Positions 1 to 5,381 of a stretch of 12,886 bases of DNA are shown one piece after another. Source of the stretch: CAADGY01 sp035714225 (GTDB lineage Bacteria; Acidobacteriota; Terriglobia; Bryobacterales; Bryobacteraceae); NCBI GenBank assembly GCA_035714225.1, contig DASTMK010000429.1, positions 1-12,886 of the forward strand. The letters are read 5' to 3'. Within the stretch, counting starts at the first letter, position 1. Every line of letters starts with the position of its first letter. A model generated the notes under the pieces. It was not told the DNA's origin and did no database searches. It was given only the letters and a program-made list of their open reading frames with translations. The position numbers and the translations under genes are program-made.

Positions 1-635
1 GGTCGCTCGCGCGCCTCACGATGACGTTCAATCCACAGGTCTGACCAATCTCCTTTACGGGGTCTGCGCCCCACTAAACCGATACAGCCTGTGACCTGTC
101 TACTCCGGAAGTCGCCTCCCGGAGCTTACCGCCGACCGTAGCGCCATGAGACATTCATCTCATCTCCTTTCTGCGCCAGAGGAGCCATCATCGGCTCCTG
201 GCTGTTCGTTGTGTAATGCGAAAAGACGCGGAGAATACCCGCATTAGTCCCAACGCCGTTCACTTAAGGAATTTGGGGCTGCGCAAGGTTCGAATTGGCG
301 TCTCAGTCAAGCCTACCTTCTTCCGAGCCGGTAGGAGTCAGGGCGGAGCCATAAGTCCAGTTTGGGCGTTGGGAATAAAGCCGATGGTGTGGCGTACGCC
401 TGCGCCACTTCTCAGCCTCTGAGCGTTGGGCACTTCCGCACAATCGTCGGCAAATCTCAGCAGCAGGCGTTTTCCGTCCAGGTGACAGGCTGCCACTGCA
501 TGACGATTTCGTAAGCGCTGGCCGACTACTCGCGGTGATTACCGGGCCAAGCTGCGGCTGCCGGCACGACTCGCCGACTGTACGCTCAATCGGATATTTC
601 TTAGATTCGTCGATAATCGGGACAACCGTGCGGAT
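1..635. other. Non-coding stretch with small stem-loops, no supported gene
   Basis: I see no credible gene here. The only ATG-initiated frame of note (68 codons from 216, plus strand) has no ribosome binding site, no recognisable motif and an unusual composition. The stretch does hold several short inverted repeats: 59-62 with 69-72, 35-41 with 93-99 (seven pairs, enclosing the first), 103-108 with 119-124, 146-151 with 158-163, 180-186 with 193-199, and 389-394 with 403-408. None is followed by a clear T-run, so they are not textbook terminators. A TTAAGTGAAC motif lies on the minus strand at 258-267. The stretch is downstream of the ADOP permease, so it may contain that transcript's 3' end or decayed mobile DNA; this is inference. 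Confidence 0.5.
240..267 (-). repeat. TTAAGTGAAC motif, copy A
   Basis: On the minus strand this reads TTAAGTGAAC, then TTGG four bases later, then an A-T-rich tail ending in CG. Aligned without gaps to 4700-4727 on the plus strand, I count about 21 identical positions of 28, with the first ten identical. The two copies are in opposite orientation with their TTAAGTGAAC ends facing each other across about 4.4 kb that contains the PadR-ADOP and toxin-antitoxin cassettes. Sequences of this shape resemble insertion-sequence termini, but no transposase or target duplication is visible, so the identity is unproven. Confidence 0.4.
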
Positions 636-3272
636 CTACTCTTGACGCAGTGCCCTGACTGGATCGACCCGGCTTGCGCGACGGGCAGGTATGAAACCTG
701 CGACCACCGCGGCTGCTAACAAAATCGTAATCATAGCTGTCAACGTCGCAACCTGAACAGGCTGCATTCCTTGCACGAGACGCTGCAGTACGCGTCCTGC
801 TGCTAGAGCAGCGAGTATCCCCAAACCAATGCCCGCAAATGCCATCTGCAAGCATTGGCGCAACACCAGCGCCATCACATCGCGAACGGTTGCTCCAAGC
901 GCCATGCGCACACCAATCTCAGGTACGCGCTGGCCGGTCAAGTAGGCCAGCACGCCATAAATGCCGGTCGCCGCGAGAATCAAAGCGATTCCGGCAAACA
1001 CCCCAAATAGAAGCAAGAGAAACCGGTGCCGGGCGAGCGAGGCGCTCGCGAGCTGCTCCATCGTTCGGAGTTCATATAGCGCCTGGTCTCTAGCCGCGCC
1101 CCGCAACTCGAACTCCAGCGGCTTGATTACATCCATGGGCGGTATTTTCGTTCGCACGGTAATGGACATGATCGACGAGAAGAAGCGCAACAGAGGGACG
1201 GGCACCTGCGCAAAGGGATAGTAAATCTGATCGCGCACACGCGACTGATCATCACGCGCCAGGCCCCAGTGCCGCACATGGCCAACCACACCAACAACCT
1301 GAACGGGAGCGTCGCCAAACGCCGGAATCCAGAGACGCCTGCCAACAGCGTGCTGTTCGCCAAAAGCGTTCCGCGCCAAATTCTCATCGATGACTACGAC
1401 CGACTCGCTCCCTTCGCGATCGTGTTCATTGAAGAAACGTCCTTCGCGCAGCGGAATCCCCATCACCTTCAGGTAGTCTGGTGTTACGGATGAGGCGAGC
1501 GCAAAAGGCTCCCGGTTCGCCGGCAGTGGAGCCGCCGTAGTCCGGTAGGTGACTGAATTCTCCCCTTCACGCATGGGGACGATATCGGTGAGCGCGGCGA
1601 ATTCCACGCCGGGCACACGGCGAGCGCGGTCAAGCACGTCCTGCCAGGCTGACCGGATTTGCGATGGATTTGCTACCGCGCTGGGGGAAAGTGCAAAGCG
1701 AGCCGTCAACACGTTGTGCATATTCAAACCGGGATCCAGGGAGGAGAGCGTGAGCAATGTCTTCCCCAACATCCCGGCGCAGACTAGCAGCACGCACGCC
1801 AGCGCGATCTCAGAGACAACGAATGCGCTATGGAGGCGCCGCGAACCTCCGGCGAGGGCGCGACCTCCGGCGCGGAGCGCGTGTCCCAGGCTGTGCGATG
1901 GAACACGCAGAGCGGGGACGACCCCGAACAACAGGCCGCTCAAGAGCGACACTCCGATAGCAAACCAGAGTACAGACCAGTCAAGCTGAATCTCCTCGGC
2001 GCGGGGCAAGCTACCAGGCCAGAACACCACGAACGGACGAAGGCTTACCGCTGCAAGGACGATACCCAGCAGGCCACCGCAAATACCGAATGCCACGCTT
2101 TCGGTCAGGCATTCTCGCATCAGGCGGCCCCGTCCGGCGCCGAGCGCGACGCGCATTGCAAATTCGCGTTCACGTGAAATCGCCCGAGTCAGGAACAGAC
2201 TGGCTATGTTCACACAGGCGAGTAAGAGCAGCAATCCGACGCCGGACAGGAGGAGCCACAGTGTCTCACGGACATCTCCGACCAACTCCTGTTGCAGCGG
2301 ATGCACCCGCATGGTGATGCCTTCATTCGACTTCGGATACTCCTTGGCTAGCTGATTCGCGATCACCGCGATCTCGGACTGAGCCTCGGACAACGTGACC
2401 TTTTGCCGCAGGCGCGCTACGAGGTGAATAAAGCGCGCTGCGCGATTTTGCATCCTGGGGTCTGTGCTCTGACCGAGCGGCGTAAACACGTCTGCATCCC
2501 CAGACAACTGAAAACTTGCCGGGGCAATGCCGACAACCGTATAGGTCTTACCCTCAAAAACCAGTGTTCTGCCGACGGCGGCCGGATCACCCGAAAAACG
2601 GCGTTGCCACAATGCGTAACTGATGATTGTGACGGGCGGCGCCCCGGGCCGGTCTTCGTCGGGCTGAAAGGCGCGCCCGAGCAAGGGCAGCGTGCCCAGA
2701 GTCGGGAGCAGTTCCGCCGAGATCTTCCGCCCGTTCGCGTATTCCGGTTCTCCAGGCTCACTGATCGTGCCGCCGCCGTAGGTCCACGCAGCAACCGTAA
2801 GCGATCGGCTGCTACGCCTGAGATCGTCGAAATCGGGATTCGAGAACCCCCAAAAGTCGCCAAGGCGCTCGGTATATCCATTCACCGTGACCAGTCTGTC
2901 CGAGCCGGAAAACGGGAGGGCCTTGAGCAGGACGCTGTGGACCACGGCGAACATGACGGTTGTGGCGGCGACGCCCAGCCCGAGGATCATCACCGCGACG
3001 GCGCCGAACCCCGGCTTTTGCCTGAAAGTACGAAACGTATGACGAGTGTCCCGCACCAGGTCCTCCAGCCAGCGTGTGCCGCGAGCATCCCTGCACTTTT
3101 CCTTGACTTGCTCGAAGCCTCCGAGAGAAAGCCGGGCTTGTCGCCGCGCCTCTTCAGGAGTGCAGCCGCTGGCGATCAGGTCGCCCGCATGCTGGTCGAG
3201 GTGAAAGCTCAATTCCTTTTCCAGTTGCTCTTCCATTTGCTTCCGGCCAACGAGACGGGACCACCAGTTCAT
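636..3272 (-). CDS. ADOP-family duplicated MacB/FtsX-like ABC permease
   Basis: An 878-residue inner-membrane protein of the acidobacterial duplicated orphan permease type. An N-terminal cytoplasmic helical region (about 1-85, with HLDQH and PEEARRQAR segments) is typical of permeases paired with PadR regulators. It is followed by a first membrane helix (about 88-115), a MacB-like periplasmic domain (to about 330), three helices of an FtsX domain (about 336-361, 393-413, 433-455), and then a repeat: helix 483-503, second periplasmic domain (to about 745), and a C-terminal FtsX domain with helices near 749-775, 803-825 and 842-862. Each FtsX half has the E-R/I-x-x-R-x-A-L-G-A signature (FAMRVALGA near 371; IGVRMALGA near 786), and the protein ends with the usual RRASRVDPVRALR tail. 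No ABC ATPase gene is adjacent, hence 'orphan'. The ATG overlaps the PadR stop (ATGA), indicating coupled translation. The substrate cannot be deduced. Confidence 0.93.
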   Translation of the reverse strand: MNWWSRLVGRKQMEEQLEKELSFHLDQHAGDLIASGCTPEEARRQARLSLGGFEQVKEKCRDARGTRWLEDLVRDTRHTFRTFRQKPGFGAVAVMILGLGVAATTVMFAVVHSVLLKALPFSGSDRLVTVNGYTERLGDFWGFSNPDFDDLRRSSRSLTVAAWTYGGGTISEPGEPEYANGRKISAELLPTLGTLPLLGRAFQPDEDRPGAPPVTIISYALWQRRFSGDPAAVGRTLVFEGKTYTVVGIAPASFQLSGDADVFTPLGQSTDPRMQNRAARFIHLVARLRQKVTLSEAQSEIAVIANQLAKEYPKSNEGITMRVHPLQQELVGDVRETLWLLLSGVGLLLLLACVNIASLFLTRAISREREFAMRVALGAGRGRLMRECLTESVAFGICGGLLGIVLAAVSLRPFVVFWPGSLPRAEEIQLDWSVLWFAIGVSLLSGLLFGVVPALRVPSHSLGHALRAGGRALAGGSRRLHSAFVVSEIALACVLLVCAGMLGKTLLTLSSLDPGLNMHNVLTARFALSPSAVANPSQIRSAWQDVLDRARRVPGVEFAALTDIVPMREGENSVTYRTTAAPLPANREPFALASSVTPDYLKVMGIPLREGRFFNEHDREGSESVVVIDENLARNAFGEQHAVGRRLWIPAFGDAPVQVVGVVGHVRHWGLARDDQSRVRDQIYYPFAQVPVPLLRFFSSIMSITVRTKIPPMDVIKPLEFELRGAARDQALYELRTMEQLASASLARHRFLLLLFGVFAGIALILAATGIYGVLAYLTGQRVPEIGVRMALGATVRDVMALVLRQCLQMAFAGIGLGILAALAAGRVLQRLVQGMQPVQVATLTAMITILLAAAVVAGFIPARRASRVDPVRALRQE

Positions 3273-3616
3273 TTCGCTCTCCCGTCGGCCATCGCCAGGA
3301 TGAATCCGACAGCTTCGGTCAACCGCTGCCAGCTCGCTGTCTCAGCCTCGAGCTGTGTGTGGCCCTTTCGCGTTAGCCGGTAGAACTTCGCGTCGCGCCC
3401 GGTTTCCGTTTTTTTCCAGTCCGCGGTGAGAAGCCCTCGATTCTCCAGCCGATGCAGCGCGGGGTAGAGAGAACCTTCCGGAACCTGGACCACACCGCGC
3501 GAGACTTGTTCGAGCCGTTGCGCGATGGCGTATCCATGGAGAGGGCCGGCGGCAACCGCTTTGAGGATCAGCAGGTCCAATGTGCCCTGAGGAAGATCCG
3601 ATTTGGGAGTCGTCAC
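3269..3616 (-). CDS. PadR-family transcriptional regulator
   Basis: A 115-residue winged-helix repressor with the PadR hallmarks: a QGTLDLLILKAV first helix (10-21), GPLHGYAIAQRL (24-34), the recognition region EGSLYPALHRLE (47-58), and a wing with RDAKFYRLTRKG (74-85). It stops shortly after the C-terminal helix, as usual for the short PadR group linked to ADOP permeases. It starts with GTG; GAGG (plus-strand 3622-3625) lies five bases upstream, and no upstream in-frame start fits better. It is first in a two-gene unit, its stop overlapping the permease ATG, so it most likely controls its own operon and the permease. A long inverted repeat around its promoter (3613-3680) is the obvious candidate operator. 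The inducer is unknown. Confidence 0.93.
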   Translation of the reverse strand: MTTPKSDLPQGTLDLLILKAVAAGPLHGYAIAQRLEQVSRGVVQVPEGSLYPALHRLENRGLLTADWKKTETGRDAKFYRLTRKGHTQLEAETASWQRLTEAVGFILAMADGRAK

Positions 3617-3680
3617 ATATACCTCGTGCTTCTATGGATGCATTGTAGCGCAAGAAGCCATAGAAGCACAAGGTATGTGA
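3613..3680 (-). promoter_or_regulatory. PadR-ADOP promoter within a long inverted repeat (probable PadR operator)
   Basis: The arms 3613-3637 and 3658-3680 are inverted copies: 12 inner bases (GTGCTTCTATGG and its complement) pair perfectly, then one mismatch, then the match continues with a two-base TA insertion in the left arm. The 20-base spacer holds a minus-strand -10 box TACAAT (3642-3647). A weaker -35, TTGTGC (3666-3671), is 18 bases upstream, inside the right arm. The predicted start near 3635 gives a leader of about 19 bases, with GAGG five bases before the GTG of PadR. The left arm therefore covers the transcription start and ribosome binding site, and the right arm covers the -35. 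This is the arrangement expected for autorepression by a dimeric PadR protein; binding itself is inferred. Confidence 0.6.
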
Positions 3681-3844
3681 TTGTCCGTCGACATCCCCGC
3701 ATGTGTCCGGTTCCCCGGTTTAGTTGCGCAAAGCGGTGCCACGTGGGATGTGGCCTGACGACAGCCTGATCCTCGCTGACGGCGTAGTATTTCACATTCC
3801 TGACGGTCGGTAGTTCGCCGCCGGAAGGCGCGAGGGACAGGCGA

Positions 3845-4159
3845 TTAAGCGGCCATCTCCCGTAGCACTTCTGGATGCCTTTCTGCAACCCGAATCAAGG
3901 TCTTCGCCGCACCGCTGGGAACACGGCGTCCTTGCTCCCATTGCTCCAGTGTGCGACGCGATACGCCAAGCAACGCAGCGAACTGCTCCTGTGTCAACTC
4001 CGACTTCAGGCGCGCCCTAACGATTGGCGAACGGGGCTGGACCGAAGTTCGTTTTCCGCGGCCGGCCTTGATCGCCGCAACTCCTTCCGCGACCTCTTGC
4101 CAGACGTCGCGGCTGGCCCCCAATCGGGCCAGTGCCCGCGCGGTCAGTTTCTTAGTCAT
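3845..4159 (-). CDS. NadS/HigA-like HTH antitoxin of a type II toxin-antitoxin pair
   Basis: A 104-residue DNA-binding antitoxin. The C-terminal half (about 47-95) is a Cro/C1-type helix-turn-helix, with the core ELTQEQFAALLGVSRRTLEQ at 54-73, then WEQGRR and a P-S-G-x-A-x-x-L-I-R-V helix, as in NadS-family proteins found beside RelE-like toxins. The N-terminal half (about 1-45, rich in K, A and E) probably contacts the toxin. I start it at the ATG at 4159, which overlaps the toxin stop as ATGA and has AAGGAG ten bases upstream. The frame is open for 28 further codons, but those lie inside the toxin gene and look unlike the family. Being downstream of the toxin and translationally coupled, it likely neutralises the toxin and represses the shared promoter. 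Confidence 0.88.
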   Translation of the reverse strand: MTKKLTARALARLGASRDVWQEVAEGVAAIKAGRGKRTSVQPRSPIVRARLKSELTQEQFAALLGVSRRTLEQWEQGRRVPSGAAKTLIRVAERHPEVLREMAA

Positions 4160-4467
4160 GCTCGAAAGTCTCCTTGCAGTTGTTTGAGAATGTGGGCGGG
4201 AACATTCTCGGTCTTCGCCTTCGCATAGAGTGTTAGCATCCAAAACTGGTTCGGCTCATAGCGCACGTAGTAGATTACGCGCAACCCGCCACGCTTTCCT
4301 ATCCCGCCTAGCCGCCAGCGAAGTTTTCGCATACCACCCGAACCAGGGACGACTTTTCCGGCTTCCGGATGTCGCATCAGGAACTGTTGCAACTCGCCAA
4401 ATTCGTCGTCATCGAGGTAGTACGCCCGGAACCGTTCGAAGGCGGGCGACTCGATAAACTCGAACAC
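4156..4467 (-). CDS. RelE/HigB-like toxin, first gene of a toxin-antitoxin pair
   Basis: A 103-residue small basic protein of the RelE/ParE superfamily, which are mostly ribosome-dependent mRNA endonucleases. The N-terminal FIESPAF segment followed by DDDEFGELQQFL (19-30) and HPEAGKVVPGSGG (33-45) is typical of toxins paired with NadS-type antitoxins. The strand RKLRWRLGGIGKRGGLRVIYY (47-67) carries the basic and tyrosine residues expected of the active face (R47, K48, R50, K58, R59, R63, Y66, Y67), then LTLYAKAKTENV (79-89). It starts with GTG at 4467; the family's N-terminus fits this start. No well-spaced Shine-Dalgarno is present: GAGAG abuts the GTG, and the promoter predicts transcription starting at about the same base, so the mRNA may be leaderless. 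Substrate and activity are inferred from the family. Confidence 0.88.
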   Translation of the reverse strand: MFEFIESPAFERFRAYYLDDDEFGELQQFLMRHPEAGKVVPGSGGMRKLRWRLGGIGKRGGLRVIYYVRYEPNQFWMLTLYAKAKTENVPAHILKQLQGDFRA

Positions 4468-4473
4468 CTCTCT

Positions 4474-4502
4474 ATACTACGCCTTTGGCGTATCTCCGTC
4501 AA
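4474..4502 (-). promoter_or_regulatory. Toxin-antitoxin promoter with palindromic operator in the spacer
   Basis: On the minus strand a -35 box TTGACG (4497-4502) and a -10 box TAGTAT (4474-4479) are 17 bases apart. Inside the spacer, and overlapping the -10 by two bases, is the palindrome TACGCC-TTT-GGCGTA (4478-4492), with two perfect six-base arms. This is a natural site for the dimeric HTH antitoxin encoded downstream. The predicted transcription start is about seven bases past the -10, near 4467, which is the toxin start codon. Confidence 0.6.
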
Positions 4503-4699
4503 ACAGCACCGCGCGTCCATGCACGTCGCCCGCCTGCCCGTTCATGTTGCCGGTTGACCAGGATCTCGAACCGCTTTTATACCGTGCCGGCTAGCTCGCG
4601 ATCAACGGCGAAGGGTTTACGGGATCCAGGCTGACGGGTTGTCGACATAGAGTGGAGGTGCCCTCGGGCGCTCACCTGATCCGATCCGACGCCTTTTCA

Positions 4700-4727
4700 T
4701 TAAGTGAACCGTATTGGCATTAGTCCG
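4700..4727 (+). repeat. TTAAGTGAAC motif, copy B
   Basis: Plus-strand partner of the motif at 240-267. It begins TTAAGTGAAC, has TTGG four bases on, and ends with an imperfectly matching ten-base tail. It lies 14 bases upstream of the -35 box of the sigma factor promoter, so it could be a relic of a mobile element that brought in a promoter, or a regulatory site. Neither is shown by the sequence alone. Confidence 0.4.
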
Positions 4728-4741
4728 GCTTGGCGTGAGGC

Positions 4742-4770
4742 TTGTCACCCTGTGTTCGCGGCACCATAAT
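4742..4770 (+). promoter_or_regulatory. Strong sigma-70-like promoter of the ECF-kinase operon
   Basis: TTGTCA (4742-4747) and CATAAT (4765-4770) each match the sigma-70 consensus at five of six positions and are exactly 17 bases apart. The start of transcription would be near 4777, about 26 bases before the chosen sigma factor ATG. The boxes are of the housekeeping type, which suggests the operon is not simply transcribed by its own ECF sigma. Confidence 0.65.
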
Positions 4771-4802
4771 AGAGGCGAAATACGACGTTGCCGAAAGCTG
4801 CG

Positions 4803-5381
4803 ATGGAAGAATCGCGTGAGATTACGGGTCTCCTCCATGCCTGGAGGAGTGGAGACGCGACCGCGCTAGACAAGATAATTCCGTGCGTCTACGCCGAACT
4901 CCACCGCCTCGCTCATAGTTATCTTTCCCGCGAGCAATCGCGCGACGTGTTGCAGACTACGGCGCTGGTGCACGAAGCATACCTCCGCCTCGTGCGGGCA
5001 AGCGAGATCGACTGGAAAAGCCGCATCCACTTCTTTGCCATTTCCGCCACTCTGATGCGGCGAATTCTGGTAGAGTTTGCAAGGACGCGCCGTGCCGTGA
5101 AACGGGGCGGTAACGAACACCGGGATGTCTTCGACGAAGATGTCCCGATGGCAGTCCCCGTTCAGGAAGACTTGGTTGCCATCGACGAAGCCCTGACCGC
5201 GCTTTCCGAAATCGATCCGCGGGAGGCCAGGGTCGTGGAACTGCGTTTCTTCAGCGGAATGACGGTGGAAGAAATCTCCGCGGAACTCGATATTTCCCCA
5301 GACACGGTATTGCGGGACTGGATGCACGCGAAGGTATGGCTACTCCGCAAGTTGTCGCTGGAGACGCGCCGTGGAGGATGA
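4803..5381 (+). CDS. ECF-family RNA polymerase sigma factor (acidobacterial/planctomycete TIGR02999-like type)
   Basis: A 192-residue alternative sigma factor that would direct RNA polymerase to its own promoter set. The region 2 domain (about 6-98) has the family pattern ITGLLHAWRSGD (7-18), then VYAELHRLAHSYL, LQTTALVHEAYLRL (50-63), and the HFFAISATLMRRILVEFAR segment (76-94). Region 4 (about 124-186) has DPREARVVELRFFSGMTVEE (138-157), ISAELDISPDTV, and RDWMHAKVWLLRKL (171-184), the usual C-terminal helix of this group. No extra C-terminal domain and no anti-sigma gene are seen. I start at the ATG at 4803, which matches the family N-terminus; a TTG at 4788 in frame is possible but would be close to the transcription start. 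The kinase gene starts inside its last four codons, suggesting coupled translation and a functional link. Confidence 0.92.
   Translation: MEESREITGLLHAWRSGDATALDKIIPCVYAELHRLAHSYLSREQSRDVLQTTALVHEAYLRLVRASEIDWKSRIHFFAISATLMRRILVEFARTRRAVKRGGNEHRDVFDEDVPMAVPVQEDLVAIDEALTALSEIDPREARVVELRFFSGMTVEEISAELDISPDTVLRDWMHAKVWLLRKLSLETRRGG

Larger units (their letters stand above)
4468..4802. other. Intergenic regulatory gap between divergent operons
   Basis: This 335-base gap separates the minus-strand toxin gene from the plus-strand sigma factor gene. It contains the toxin promoter and operator at its left end, a TTAAGTGAAC motif at 4700-4727, and a strong sigma-70-like promoter at 4742-4770. I see nothing supportable between about 4503 and 4699: the open frames there are short and lack ribosome binding sites or motifs. 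Confidence 0.6.

Noticed and set aside
216..422. 68-codon plus-strand frame in the left non-coding stretch
   Set aside because: No Shine-Dalgarno, no recognisable motif, odd composition, and it runs across the repeat motif at 240-267.
2403..3383. Long plus-strand open frame (326 codons) opposite the ADOP permease
   Set aside because: It is antisense to a convincing membrane protein gene, has an R/P/A-rich composition without motifs, and runs into PadR; it is a GC-rich shadow.
3613..3888. 91-codon minus-strand frame between antitoxin and PadR
   Set aside because: It overlaps the end of the antitoxin in another frame and crosses the PadR promoter and operator; no domain is recognisable.
4160..4243. 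Longer antitoxin start with 28 extra N-terminal residues
   Set aside because: The extension lies wholly within the toxin gene, does not look like the family, and the ATG at 4159 has the ATGA overlap and an AAGGAG upstream.
4788..4802. TTG start for the sigma factor
   Set aside because: Possible, but it would leave only about 11 bases of leader and adds residues not usual for the family; the ATG at 4803 fits better.
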